The notes under the pieces: model-generated
Databases searched by the model: none
What the model was told of the DNA's origin: nothing
Seen by the model: only the letters and a program-made list of their open reading frames with translations
Assembly (NCBI GenBank): GCA_937928575.1
Contig: CALFWW010000059.1
Span: 1-44,331, forward strand
Direction: 5' to 3'
DNA from: an uncultured Saprospiraceae bacterium
Lineage (GTDB): Bacteria; Bacteroidota; Bacteroidia; Chitinophagales; Saprospiraceae
DNA length: 44,331 bases
Made by a program: the position numbers and the translations under genes
Shown here: positions 16,571-27,980 of the stretch, one piece after another
Layout: each line of letters opens with the position of its first letter
Numbering within the stretch: position 1 is the stretch's first letter

Positions 16571-16996
16571 TTACAAAAATATAATATTTCTTTTTGAATT
16601 TTCAATGATTTGAATATTTATTTTGACTACTTCCTTATATCCTAGTGGTTCAATAAGTTGCGGCCACTCTATAAAAACATAATCTCCACGGTCGAGATAA
16701 TCTTCTATTCCCGCATGAATGGCTTCTTCTGTATCTTTCAATCGATAAAGATCAATGTGATAAATAACCCCTTCCGCATTATCTTTTTTTAAAAAAGAAT
16801 ATTCATTAACAATAGAAAAAGTCGGGCTGGTGACTTTATCATTGGTGCCTATTAGCTTGCAGATGGATTGGATGAAAGTAGTTTTACCTGCTCCGATATC
16901 ACCTGTTAGGAAGAAAATATTTTTGTTTTTTGCAAATTTCAACAACTTGCTTGCGGCATCTTGTAGCGCTGACTCTTGTTCAATTACCAGTTCCAT
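16571..16996 (-). CDS. tsaE: tRNA t6A synthesis ATPase TsaE
   Basis: 141 residues, standard length. TsaE is the small P-loop ATPase that drives the TsaB-TsaD complex in making N6-threonylcarbamoyl-adenosine at position 37 of ANN-decoding tRNAs. Walker A is GDIGAGKTT (residues 32-40), then VTSPTFSIVNEY, the diagnostic HIDLYRL, and Walker-B-like VFIEWP. It starts 11 bp after the LytTR regulator stop, so this essential gene is co-transcribed with a two-component system. Confidence 0.97.
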   Translation of the reverse strand: MELVIEQESALQDAASKLLKFAKNKNIFFLTGDIGAGKTTFIQSICKLIGTNDKVTSPTFSIVNEYSFLKKDNAEGVIYHIDLYRLKDTEEAIHAGIEDYLDRGDYVFIEWPQLIEPLGYKEVVKINIQIIENSKRNIIFL

Positions 16997-17007
16997 TCTT
17001 ATTAGGA

Positions 17008-17757
17008 TTATTTGATAAAATATCCGATTAGCTTATTGACATCTTCTTTGTAGAAACGACCTATTGACAGTTCCTTTTTATTTTCTAACACTAAAACAGC
17101 ATCTCCTTTTTTATATTCTGAAATATATTTCAAATTAATAACATTGTTACGATTAATTCGTACGAGTGGAAAATCCTGTAACATTTCGAGACATGCATTT
17201 AATGGTTTTGAAGTCGTTAATTCTGCTCCATTTTTCAAATAAATAGTTGTCAATTTTTCACTAGAATTGAGGTATAGGATGTCATAAGGTTTTACAAAGT
17301 TGAATTCTTTTTGAGTAGGAAAAATTACGCGACTTGACTTACTTGGTAGCACGTCTTGATCTGTTTCTGAAGTAATGGTGAAAACATTACTAGTGTTTTT
17401 GATTTTTATTTTTTCAACGACTTCAATTAATTCATCAATATTTATCGGTTTTAATAGATAGCCAGTTGCTCCAGACTTGAATGCACGAATGGCGTATTGC
17501 TCATAAGCAGTCGTAAACACAATGTCAAAATCAATGGTATCGAAATGTTCTATCAAATTGAATCCAGAATGTTGTGGCATTTCAATATCCAGAAAAATTA
17601 AATCTGGTTTTTTAGATTTGATAAGATCAACACCTTCTAGTACATTTTCTGCGAGACCGATTATTTTCACACCTTCACAAAAGGATTCTACCATCTCTTT
17701 CAAAGCTACCCGATTTCTTTTTTCATCATCGATGATTACTGCTTTCAATCCACTCAT
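17008..17757 (-). CDS. LytTR-family response regulator
   Basis: 249 residues. The receiver domain (about 1-120) has the acidic pair DDE at 10-12, phospho-acceptor Asp57 in FLDIEMP, the conserved Thr/Ala in FTTAYEQYA and Lys in GYLLKPI. The C-terminal LytTR DNA-binding domain (about 150-245) shows YLNSSEKLTTIYLKNG, LVRINRNNVINLKYI and VLENKKELSIGR. Its ATG follows directly on the kinase stop (TAAATG), so the two are translated together as a cognate pair. Targets are unknown. Confidence 0.95.
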   Translation of the reverse strand: MSGLKAVIIDDEKRNRVALKEMVESFCEGVKIIGLAENVLEGVDLIKSKKPDLIFLDIEMPQHSGFNLIEHFDTIDFDIVFTTAYEQYAIRAFKSGATGYLLKPINIDELIEVVEKIKIKNTSNVFTITSETDQDVLPSKSSRVIFPTQKEFNFVKPYDILYLNSSEKLTTIYLKNGAELTTSKPLNACLEMLQDFPLVRINRNNVINLKYISEYKKGDAVLVLENKKELSIGRFYKEDVNKLIGYFIK

Positions 17758-20649
17758 TTATTTCAAATTTTGATTAATTGAAATGACAACTTTTGTTCCT
17801 GCTGGTAAGCCAGTCTCATTATGAATATCCTTAATTTTGACAGCCATTTTATCTGCCTCAGATGAATTAATAATTGCAATTCTTTCTTTGATAATATTCA
17901 TGGCTTTAGAAGGATAGAGTCTTTTGTTTTCTGCTTTTATTTCTTTGGAGCGAGTAATACCTACACCATTGTCCTCCACTTCACAAATCAAAATATTGTC
18001 TTGTTTATTGAACCGTATATCCAATTTCTTTGGACCTTTTTTGTGCATTAATCCATGCTTAATGGCATTTTCAACGTAGGGTTGCAATACTAATGAAGGA
18101 AGCATCGTCATCTCACGGTCAATATCGTCTGCAACTTCAATGTTATATTCAAAGCCTTCTTCAAATCGTAGTGCTTCCAATCTCAAATAAAAGTTAAGTG
18201 TTTCAATTTCTTGTTCTAGTGGTACTTCTTTGATAGTTGACATGTTTAGCACGTTTCGCATGAGTTTAGAAAACTGAGATAGATAATAATTTGCGGATCT
18301 TTTATCTTCCCTCATAATGAAATCTTGAATTGAATTCAAAGAATTGAAAATAAAATGAGGATTCATTTGTGCCCTCAAGGCTGTCAATTGCGAGGTCTTC
18401 AACTTTTCTCTTAGCTCTGTTCGTTTTCTGGTCGCATTAGCAATAATAAAAGCGATTGATGTCAATATACCAAAAGTTATGAAAACAGCGATAATCAGAA
18501 ACCACCAAGTCTTCCAAAACGGTTTTGCAATGTTTATTTTCATTTCAATAGGGTCGGACCAATCAGAATTGATGGATTTAGCTTTTACTTTAAATAAATG
18601 AGAACCTTCTGCAATGATTGGATATTGAGCTTCATTAGTCATAGACGTAACCCAGTTGTTATTTACGCCCTCCATTTGATAGGCGTATAGTATATCTTTT
18701 GGATGCTGATAGTCAATTGCTGTGAATTTTATTTTGATGTTATTCTGATCATATTCTAGTTCGTATTCAGGATGAATAATGGTATCCTTGTCTAGAATTT
18801 TTACCTGATTAAAATAGATCTGTGGTGGTTTTTCAGAGAGCTCGACATCATGTTTAAAAACGGAAATACCTTGATTAGTAGCAGCTATAATATTATCGTT
18901 GACACGGATTAAATCATTAATTTCTAAAGATGGCAGCCCTTGTTTTTCACCAATTGAGTTGACGGAAAAATCGGAGATATCAATTTGATTCAACCCTTTA
19001 TTTGTAGCGACCCATACTAATCCATTTACGAAAACACAATTTCGACAATTATTGCTTAACAAACCATTTTCAGTTGTAAATTTATGAATCACTTCGTCTC
19101 TGTAAAGATCATAAACTAACAATCCATTTCCTTGCGTTGACAACCATAGTGTTGAATCTGTATTCACCTCAATATTTCTGATGTCTAATTTCACATCTGG
19201 ATTATCAATTTGTTGATAAATACCATTTTCGTACAGCCCTAGCCCCTTTAGATTTCCGACCCAAACTTTATTGTCATTGATCGGGCAAACACCATAGGTA
19301 CGCTCCCCATTGATCAATTTAATTTCATCTTTTTCGATGTAACCAAAAGAATAACTGGTACCAAACCATACCTTCTCGCTGGAAGGCTCACTCTGTCTTG
19401 CAACTTTAAAAGATTGGAGTTTAAATGCTTCTTCTTCATTCAAATTAAAATCAAAAGAATTTAAACCTCTTGATGAAAACACTTCAATTGTATTCCCTTT
19501 AGTGAGAACAATATCGTAGATCTCACCTCCTTTCAATGAACCGAAATCAGATTTTATTTCATTGAAATATTTATCCAAAATCGAAATATTTCCGTTGGTG
19601 TATCCAATGACATAAAGTTGCTTTTGTTGATGAAATTTAATGACCGATATTTGGTTATTATCTTTATCATTGATATAATTTTTTAGTGATTTACCGGCGA
19701 TGTAAAACAATCCTGATCTTTGAGAGGTCACCCAATACCCGCCTTTTGTATCTTGGATAATAACACCAATGCTTTTTCCTGGTAACAATTTACTTACAAC
19801 GGCAGGCTTGTCTTCAAATTGTTCAATATTGATTAGCCCATTTCTTGATGCAACCCAAAGACTATTCTCATTTTCTTGATGCAAATAAGTCGGTTTAAAT
19901 TTGATACTTTCATTAAATTCCGGAAAAGCTGGAGTTCTAATGAAAGTGGTTTTATCAAAAAAGAAAAGACTATCATTTTCCAATCCAATATATTTATCTC
20001 CAAAACCAACAATGTTCGATTCTCGCACACCTACTTTTACTTTGTTAGCTGAGACCAGCGCCAATGAATCTCCAGTCACTTTATAGACCCCATGAGCGCC
20101 CATCGCGAATATCTCTCCATTGGTCTCTTCATAAATTTGTCGAACTGAAATGGGCTTTGTTGCATCAAAAAATTGAGATTTCACTTGTTCTTTATTGATC
20201 GTGTAACATACCAAGCGACCATTTTCAAGCAACCAAAGATTCCCTTTTGAGTCAGAGAGATGTACAAAATCCAACAACACACCTCCGCCATGCATCAATT
20301 GATACAATTCCCCATCTTGGAAATAATACAATCTGGAAGCTAAGTCTATAAACCACAATCTTCCCTTGCTATCGTTCCAGATTGAAATAATCTCACTATT
20401 GGCCAATCCAGGTATTGGATCTTTGACAAAATTACTGCCATCAAAATTGGCAATCCCATCTTCCGTGGCTACCCAGATAAATCCGTTGTCATCTTCAACC
20501 ACATCATACATGTACGAACTCGGTAATCCATCTGATACGGTATAGTTATAAATTTTCAAGTTTTGACAATACACACACGATATCATTGAGCTCATCCACC
20601 CAATAATCAACGTAGAAAAAAAAGACTTTTTATATTGTTTTATCATCAA
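17758..20649 (-). CDS. Sensor histidine kinase with two-component propeller and Y_Y_Y domains
   Basis: 963 residues. A signal peptide or anchor (about 8-28) is followed by a long periplasmic sensor of repeated blades with the signature GLPSSYMYDVVEDDNGFIWV and many NSLWVASRNGL- or TLWLSTQGNGL-like units, i.e. Reg_prop repeats making one or two seven-bladed propellers (about 30-600). A Y_Y_Y domain follows (about 610-700, YQMEGVNNNWV). One transmembrane helix is at about 707-730 (WWFLIIAVFITFGILTSIAFII). The kinase is of the LytS/His_kinase type with phospho-acceptor His765 in QMNPHFIFNSLNS, then N box LQPYVENAIKHGL and G box VEDNGVGI. Unlike hybrid systems of gut Bacteroides, it passes phosphate to a separate LytTR regulator. 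The ligand is unknown. Confidence 0.95.
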   Translation of the reverse strand: MMIKQYKKSFFSTLIIGWMSSMISCVYCQNLKIYNYTVSDGLPSSYMYDVVEDDNGFIWVATEDGIANFDGSNFVKDPIPGLANSEIISIWNDSKGRLWFIDLASRLYYFQDGELYQLMHGGGVLLDFVHLSDSKGNLWLLENGRLVCYTINKEQVKSQFFDATKPISVRQIYEETNGEIFAMGAHGVYKVTGDSLALVSANKVKVGVRESNIVGFGDKYIGLENDSLFFFDKTTFIRTPAFPEFNESIKFKPTYLHQENENSLWVASRNGLINIEQFEDKPAVVSKLLPGKSIGVIIQDTKGGYWVTSQRSGLFYIAGKSLKNYINDKDNNQISVIKFHQQKQLYVIGYTNGNISILDKYFNEIKSDFGSLKGGEIYDIVLTKGNTIEVFSSRGLNSFDFNLNEEEAFKLQSFKVARQSEPSSEKVWFGTSYSFGYIEKDEIKLINGERTYGVCPINDNKVWVGNLKGLGLYENGIYQQIDNPDVKLDIRNIEVNTDSTLWLSTQGNGLLVYDLYRDEVIHKFTTENGLLSNNCRNCVFVNGLVWVATNKGLNQIDISDFSVNSIGEKQGLPSLEINDLIRVNDNIIAATNQGISVFKHDVELSEKPPQIYFNQVKILDKDTIIHPEYELEYDQNNIKIKFTAIDYQHPKDILYAYQMEGVNNNWVTSMTNEAQYPIIAEGSHLFKVKAKSINSDWSDPIEMKINIAKPFWKTWWFLIIAVFITFGILTSIAFIIANATRKRTELREKLKTSQLTALRAQMNPHFIFNSLNSIQDFIMREDKRSANYYLSQFSKLMRNVLNMSTIKEVPLEQEIETLNFYLRLEALRFEEGFEYNIEVADDIDREMTMLPSLVLQPYVENAIKHGLMHKKGPKKLDIRFNKQDNILICEVEDNGVGITRSKEIKAENKRLYPSKAMNIIKERIAIINSSEADKMAVKIKDIHNETGLPAGTKVVISINQNLK

Positions 20650-22924
<2,275 letters not shown>

Positions 22925-22980
22925 TCAAGCTAATCTATATTTTTGATAAACTATTGATAATCAATATTTTAAGATATATA

Positions 22981-23018
22981 AATCCTCGTTTCAATTTTCT
23001 GGAACGAGGATTTTTTTT
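22981..23018 (+). terminator. Terminator of gyrB
   Basis: AATCCTCGTTTC (22981-22992) pairs with GGAACGAGGATT (23001-23012), with one G-T pair and an 8-base loop. Eight T follow at 23011-23018. Confidence 0.9.
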
Positions 23019-23140
23019 GAGCGTGGAAATTGCGTGTGTGTTTTGCTGGATTAGTTGTGTTTCTCGTTGATTCTTGTCTACCCTTAAAAGCGCTACTCGA
23101 TAATTATAATTTGAACTCAAAGTTTAGTTGAGCGCTTTTA

Positions 23141-23327
23141 TACAAATTGAATCCTAAAATGGCGGTATTCAATAAGAAAAATTTATCGATATCAGCGTTG
23201 GAAATAAAGTCATGTACTTTTGCAATGCAAGCCAGCGCGGTAACTAAGGCTATGTCTGCGTTTTCCGTCTTGATCCCAATAAGTTTTTCTTCCATATAAT
23301 CACCGCGCTTTTAGAATACAATTTGTA
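23141..23327. repeat. Short inverted-repeat element, copy A (187 bp)
   Basis: The ends are 25-bp imperfect inverted repeats matching at 21 positions: TACAAATTGAATCCTAAAAT at the left, and TACAAATTGTATTCTAAAAG reading inward from the right. Copies B (23561-23666) and C (from 44192) share these ends and interior blocks. TTA is found outside both ends. A minus-strand frame beginning MEEKLIGIKTENADIALVTA (ATG at 23295) runs through most of the element and out of its left end to 23104. Its start MEEK..K.K is kept in copy C, so it may be a decayed or genuine small peptide gene. It looks like a MITE-type non-autonomous element. Confidence 0.7.
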
Positions 23328-23410
23328 TTAAGGGTTTAGGATTTACAAAATACTCGATAATTTATGCTGTATTTTTTCTTAGAATTTGTCTGACCCGAAG
23401 TGGCAGGCTG

Positions 23411-23521
23411 TTAAATTCTGAAATGCTCCAACGGAGCTGAAGCACTAAAAATGGGCATCGCCCATTTGGTAAACACGTCATGTAGTTTAGCTCCAAAGGT
23501 GCGTAAGCATTTCAAATTTAA
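23411..23521. repeat. Nested hairpin element (111 bp)
   Basis: The outer arms 23411-23427 and 23506-23521 pair over 16 positions with one bulged C. Inside, GGAGCT (23433-23438) pairs with AGCTCC (23489-23494), and AATGGGC (23450-23456) with GCCCATT (23460-23466). It has no reading frame. The nested symmetry suggests a structured RNA or a mobile palindromic repeat; I know of similar GGGCATCGCCC elements in Bacteroidota spacers but cannot confirm it. Confidence 0.6.
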
Positions 23522-23560
23522 GAGTAGTTCGATATTGATCTTTTGAATAAGGGTGATTAA

Positions 23561-23666
23561 TACAAATAATACTCTATAATTGCGGATATCTATGAGAAAA
23601 TTTTACTGATATCTGCGTTGGAAATTTTTCTCATAGAAAGCCCGCTATTTTATAGTTCAATTTGTA
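23561..23666. repeat. Short inverted-repeat element, copy B (106 bp)
   Basis: It shares with copy A the ends TACAAAT...ATTTGTA and the block ATATCTGCGTTGGAAAT (ATATCAGCGTTGGAAAT in A), but lacks the ~80-bp interior of A, so it is an internally deleted relative. TCTATGAGAAAA and TTTTTCTCATAGA inside pair with each other, making most of the element one hairpin. It lies 234 bp from copy A with the nested hairpin element between them. Confidence 0.65.
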
Positions 23667-23710
23667 TTACCATTCGATTAGGGAAGGATAGAAAATGGCA
23701 TTCCAAAACA

Positions 23711-23749
23711 AAAAAATGGATATTCAACATCACTGAATATCCATTTTTT
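23711..23749. terminator. Terminator of the PorW/SprE-like gene
   Basis: AAAAAATGGATATTCA (23711-23726) and TGAATATCCATTTTTT (23734-23749) pair over 16 bp with a 7-base loop. It is A-rich on the left and T-rich on the right, so it works in both directions. It lies 31 bp beyond the stop of the minus-strand gene. Confidence 0.85.
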
Positions 23750-23780
23750 CGAAAACCATTAAACAAATTCAAGACCCTTT

Positions 23781-26762
23781 CTACAAGTAAGTTTCCAAGA
23801 ACCACTTTCTATAATCAGTGATAGATTTTGATTTTAATATCGCTCTATAATTGGATTGATTGACTGCGAATAATTCAAATGCGTCATCGTTTTTACCGAT
23901 GAATTTTTTCTTCTGACGCATTACTTCATTGTAATATTCCATTGCAATATCTTTCGTTTTAAATCTTCTGATCACGACAATCGGCGTGCTAGTATCAGCT
24001 CCTAGGAAGACATTGGAAATTCTTAGTTTATCCAACTTATGATATTCTCTATTGTAGTCAGATATCTTTGTTTTAGCTTCTTCTAAAGACGTTTTCTTAC
24101 CATCTAAAACTGCGATGATATAGTGTACTTTGTTGTCTTCAATTTTGAATTCTGAATCTCCAGAACTACTTGCTCCAGCAACGCCACCACTAACTTTACT
24201 TCCCAACAATCGGAGAATTTCCTTTGCTCTTTTTTGTTCATCCGTATCTGGATATTTAGCAACCACTTCTTTTAGAGCGTTGATGTATGCATCTTTTCCT
24301 TTCAGATTTCCAACACATAATGCAGATAATAAATGAAACTTTGGTTTCAGCTTATTGGTAGGACCAAACATCTCATCTGACTTATTTATTTTATCAAATG
24401 ACTTTTGATATTTTCCATTTTCGAAGTCTACATAAGTCTCTTTATAGTAGCGACTCAACTTGTTGGCTTCTTCTTGTGATGCTTTCAAAAAGTCAGGATC
24501 TTGAAGTACACGCGCATAAGTGGATTCCCCAAATTGCTTAGTGATCAAATCAAAATAACGTTTCGCTTCCATCTTGTTATTTAAATCTGTATGCGCTAAG
24601 TAGAGGTTGTACCAAGTATCTAATTTTAAAGTTGTTTCAGGATATCGATCCATCAGACCTTCATGTGTGATAACCGCCTTATCACTTCTTTCTAAACGAT
24701 CTCTATACAATGTACCCAATTCAAACATCGCTTCCTGAATCGCCATATTGGCCTTGTCGCGTTGGTCTTTAGTACGTGGTACATCTTTCAGAATATTCAA
24801 CAAATCTTGATCGGTGATTTCCTCAATTTCCTCTTCCACAGCTTCCACTTGAGTGATGTCGGAGAGTCCTCTTTTATTGGCTCTTCGCCAGTTATCCTCT
24901 AATGGTCGATTGTTCCATTGTCTATCAAAATCTCTTTTTCCTTTTTTAGAGGATCGATCATTATACGCCCACCAAGTACTTGGTTCGCCTGCGTTTGGTC
25001 CTCCCACTCTAGGATTTCTATCGAGTGTCGCAGGGTTTAGAGATCGACTATTTCTTCCACCCAAATCAGGTTTTCCACCCATCCCTTCTTTCTTTGCAGC
25101 TTGCTTCTCTGCATCTCGTTTTTCTTTGATCGCCAACGCTAAATCTTGTTGTTGCTTTGGTGTCATTGTAGCAATCGCTAAAAGACTATCTTGTAAATTA
25201 ATGATGTTAATATTTTTAGCGATATCCGTTAGGTTGGCTGCATAGCGAGCGACACCGTCATATCTTTCATCAGTGTTTGGTAAAACCATCAGCGTGCTAT
25301 CGAAATAATTTTTAGCGGAAACAAATACTTCATCTTCGTAATATAGATTGGCCAGTTTCAAATAAGATTCTGCACGTTGAGATTTGTTGCCATTATTGTT
25401 GGCTAACGATAGTACCAGATTTTCAATAGCGCCTTTTTTGTCATTCGTTTTCAATGCGATGTCAGCTAGTGCATAGTAAATCTGATCTTTGAATTCTTCA
25501 TTCTTTATATCCTTCAACATTTTGTTCAAAGTCCTATTCGCCTCAGCTGCAGTAGCTTTTCCACTTTCCCATGAGTTCGTTGCTAAATTCAATCTAGAGG
25601 CAAACTCCATTTCGTAAGTTGGGTTGTACTTCAAAACTTGTTCGTAGCCAGCATAAGCTTTCTCCCCACGATTATTCATCTCATGAATTTGAGCAATGAT
25701 GTAAGCAAATCTTGCCTTCTCCTTTCTCTTTTTTGCATCTTCAATTGCTTGTTCCAAATGAGGAATGGCATCGTTATACTTCTTTTGTCTTAAATAGAGA
25801 TGTGATTTCACCACTGACAGATCAGCACGAATATCTTTATGTGTTTTACCACTTTCTTCCAGATCACGAATGAAGCGCATCGCGTCATCATAATTTTGTC
25901 TTTCGATTAAAGTCCTAGCCATCCAAAGTTTCGCATCTTGATAAGCAGGTCTATGTTTCAACACATAGGTTTCTGGTTTCTCATTCGGATCTTTAATTTT
26001 GGATTCCGTTTTTTTCTTGTCGGTCTTCGCTACTTTCTTTTCCTCTGTCTTTTTTGTAGGCGTTTCTGTTTTGGTTTCGACTGTAGTTGTTGGTTTTTTC
26101 GAAACTTTTTTGAGTCCACTTCCTGGCTTTCTTTTTTTCTTCTTCTTTTTCTTTTTGCTTTGTCCTTGAGAAAAACTTTTCTTCTTTTTCTTCTTTTTCT
26201 TTTTGCTTGAGGTAGTTTTAGAACCGCTATCCTTTGGAGTAACTTTTTTCAGTGTAGAACCTTTTTTCTTTTTCTTGCTTTTTTTCCCTTTCTTTTTCTT
26301 TGCGTTTCGATCCACTTTTTCCTTCCCTTCTTCATCAAATTGAGTCAACATATACATCAATGATTCCTCAGCAGATTCATAATCACGTTTTACATATTGA
26401 GCCTGTCCTAAAAGTAAATAACAATCGTCTGTCCAATGACTTACTCTATGCAAGTTGACAACGACAGATACTTTTTTGATGGCTTCATCTAGATTAGAAC
26501 TAACTGCCTCCGGATTAGGAGCGTCAACATATGGATAAACTGGCAAGACCTGGTTATAATTATCCTGGTGTTGTTCGTTCAAAGTTGCTATGCTTTCGTC
26601 CTTCAAAACATCGGCGTTGAAATATCCATTAAATTTGGAAGTTGTATTGTGATATAACTTTCCTAATTTAGATACATCGCTTCTTGATTTCTTCTTGGTG
26701 CCGCAGCTAAAGAAGAAGGTGATGGTCAAAAGGACGAAAAATATTCTGTTAAGCTGTTTCAA
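23781..26762 (-). CDS. porW: TPR lipoprotein, PorW/SprE-like component of type IX secretion
   Basis: 993 residues. The N-terminus is a lipoprotein signal (hydrophobic run to SCGTKKK, lipobox Cys20). The segment YHNTTSKFNGYFNADVLKDE followed by QVLPVYPY is the recognisable start of the PorW/SprE family, periplasmic lipoproteins needed by the type IX secretion and gliding machinery. Several TPR units follow (about 275-480, and again about 660-800, e.g. AYAGYEQVLKYNPTYEMEFA). The C-terminal ~120 residues form a separate domain (HYIIAVLDGKKTSLEEAKTK). Odd: residues ~145-245 are an insert dominated by lysine (runs of up to nine Lys) with Ser, Thr and Gly. The assignment rests on pattern memory; a generic TPR lipoprotein is the alternative. 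Single gene. Confidence 0.75.
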   Translation of the reverse strand: MKQLNRIFFVLLTITFFFSCGTKKKSRSDVSKLGKLYHNTTSKFNGYFNADVLKDESIATLNEQHQDNYNQVLPVYPYVDAPNPEAVSSNLDEAIKKVSVVVNLHRVSHWTDDCYLLLGQAQYVKRDYESAEESLMYMLTQFDEEGKEKVDRNAKKKKGKKSKKKKKGSTLKKVTPKDSGSKTTSSKKKKKKKKKSFSQGQSKKKKKKKKRKPGSGLKKVSKKPTTTVETKTETPTKKTEEKKVAKTDKKKTESKIKDPNEKPETYVLKHRPAYQDAKLWMARTLIERQNYDDAMRFIRDLEESGKTHKDIRADLSVVKSHLYLRQKKYNDAIPHLEQAIEDAKKRKEKARFAYIIAQIHEMNNRGEKAYAGYEQVLKYNPTYEMEFASRLNLATNSWESGKATAAEANRTLNKMLKDIKNEEFKDQIYYALADIALKTNDKKGAIENLVLSLANNNGNKSQRAESYLKLANLYYEDEVFVSAKNYFDSTLMVLPNTDERYDGVARYAANLTDIAKNINIINLQDSLLAIATMTPKQQQDLALAIKEKRDAEKQAAKKEGMGGKPDLGGRNSRSLNPATLDRNPRVGGPNAGEPSTWWAYNDRSSKKGKRDFDRQWNNRPLEDNWRRANKRGLSDITQVEAVEEEIEEITDQDLLNILKDVPRTKDQRDKANMAIQEAMFELGTLYRDRLERSDKAVITHEGLMDRYPETTLKLDTWYNLYLAHTDLNNKMEAKRYFDLITKQFGESTYARVLQDPDFLKASQEEANKLSRYYKETYVDFENGKYQKSFDKINKSDEMFGPTNKLKPKFHLLSALCVGNLKGKDAYINALKEVVAKYPDTDEQKRAKEILRLLGSKVSGGVAGASSSGDSEFKIEDNKVHYIIAVLDGKKTSLEEAKTKISDYNREYHKLDKLRISNVFLGADTSTPIVVIRRFKTKDIAMEYYNEVMRQKKKFIGKNDDAFELFAVNQSNYRAILKSKSITDYRKWFLETYL

Positions 26763-26962
26763 ACTGAAAAGAATTTTAATTTTGTTACGAATATAAATTA
26801 TTGAGAATTAGGCGGTTTTGACATAAAAAACTACAATATAGCTCTATCAAATATACTAAACAGCTATATAGTTTGTTTCAATTAAACATACATATATCTA
26901 AACCCCCAAATAATAAACTTGAAGTGTGCAAATTTATTTCAATTTTAACTAAAAATTGAACA

Positions 26963-27853
26963 ATGTCTGATCAAAATAAAAAGGGAAAAAAGTGGTTTAA
27001 TCGACTAAAAGATAACTATCGATTGGTCATTATGAATAACGATACTTTTGAAGAAGTAGGTTCCTACAAATTATCATTGCTAAATGTGTACATTTTACTT
27101 AGTTCTGCCGCTATTCTTTTTGCCTTTATGATTTTGTTATTTATAGTTTTTACGCCGGCGAAAAGACTGATTCCTGGTTATGGAGACACCACTTCTCATG
27201 CTGAATTGATGCGTTTGAATGAAAAAATAGAAGTCTTACAAAATGAAGCGGCAATTCAGAAAACTTATTCTGAAGGATTCAGAAAACGATTGGTTGCAGA
27301 TGTAGAAACGGTTGAAGATGTTGAAGCAGGTAGCAATATTATTCCTGATTCTATTACAAATGTAGAACGTATTCATGAAGATGAAATTCTACGGAAAGAA
27401 ATGGAACTTGAAGACTTATTGTTAGAAAGAGAATTGTTATCTAAAGCTGCCAATATTTCTACGAAGGAAGTTCCACTCGAACAATTATTTTTCATACCTC
27501 CCCTAACTGGATTGGTGAGTGCTGGTTTTGATGCTAATATCAGACATTATGGTATTGATATTTTAGCACCTAAAAATACACCTGTTAAATCAATTATGGA
27601 TGGTTACGTCATCAATTCTGATTGGACATTGGAAACTGGAAATACGATTAGCGTACAACATCCCAATAATATCATCTCCAGTTATAAACATAATTCTGTG
27701 TTACTGAAAAAAATCGGTGATGCTGTAAAAGCTGGTGAAGCACTCGCAATCATCGGAAATACTGGTACGCTATCCAATGGACCTCACCTTCATTTCGAAC
27801 TTTGGCATAAAGGGAAAGCAGTTGATCCTTCAGAATATATCATTTTTGAATAA
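26963..27853 (+). CDS. M23 family peptidoglycan endopeptidase, membrane-anchored
   Basis: 296 residues. A short basic cytosolic N-terminus is followed by one transmembrane helix (about 37-60, VYILLSSAAILFAFMILLFIVF), a predicted coiled-coil stalk (about 82-165) and the LytM/M23 domain. Zinc ligands are His195 and Asp199 in HYGIDI and His277 in HLHFE, with His275 as catalytic residue. The complete set suggests an active enzyme that cuts peptide cross-links in cell-wall peptidoglycan, needed for growth or division; family members lacking these residues act only as activators. It starts 200 bp from the divergent PorW-like gene and is followed by the HAD gene after 127 bp with its own promoter box. 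Confidence 0.9.
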   Translation: MSDQNKKGKKWFNRLKDNYRLVIMNNDTFEEVGSYKLSLLNVYILLSSAAILFAFMILLFIVFTPAKRLIPGYGDTTSHAELMRLNEKIEVLQNEAAIQKTYSEGFRKRLVADVETVEDVEAGSNIIPDSITNVERIHEDEILRKEMELEDLLLERELLSKAANISTKEVPLEQLFFIPPLTGLVSAGFDANIRHYGIDILAPKNTPVKSIMDGYVINSDWTLETGNTISVQHPNNIISSYKHNSVLLKKIGDAVKAGEALAIIGNTGTLSNGPHLHFELWHKGKAVDPSEYIIFE

Positions 27854-27860
27854 AAAGCCT

Positions 27861-27868
27861 TATCTTTG
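27861..27868 (+). promoter_or_regulatory. -7 promoter box before the HAD-like gene
   Basis: TATCTTTG matches TAnnTTTG. It lies just after the M23 gene and 113 bp before the next ATG. A TTTG at 27845-27848 is closer than the usual -33 spacing, so the assignment is moderate. Confidence 0.4.
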
Positions 27869-27980
27869 TGTTTCGCCTACTTTTACTGAATTAACATGAA
27901 TAAAAACGTGTTAAATTAAAACTAACCTATTGTATCAAATGTTTGATAGGGGTATAAAATGACGAATAACACATTAGAAC

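Noticed and set aside
23104-23295. 63-residue minus-strand frame beginning MEEKLIGIKT
   Set aside because: It lies almost wholly inside the inverted-repeat element and reads out through its end, so it was treated as part of the repeat and not as an independent gene.
23618-23821. 67-residue plus-strand frame
   Set aside because: It runs through the repeat copy B end, the terminator hairpin and the 3' end of the PorW-like gene, and its composition is not protein-like.
25938-26210. 90-residue plus-strand frame rich in Phe and Leu
   Set aside because: It is the antisense of the lysine-codon tract in the PorW-like gene; the hydrophobicity results from reading AAG/AAA runs backwards.
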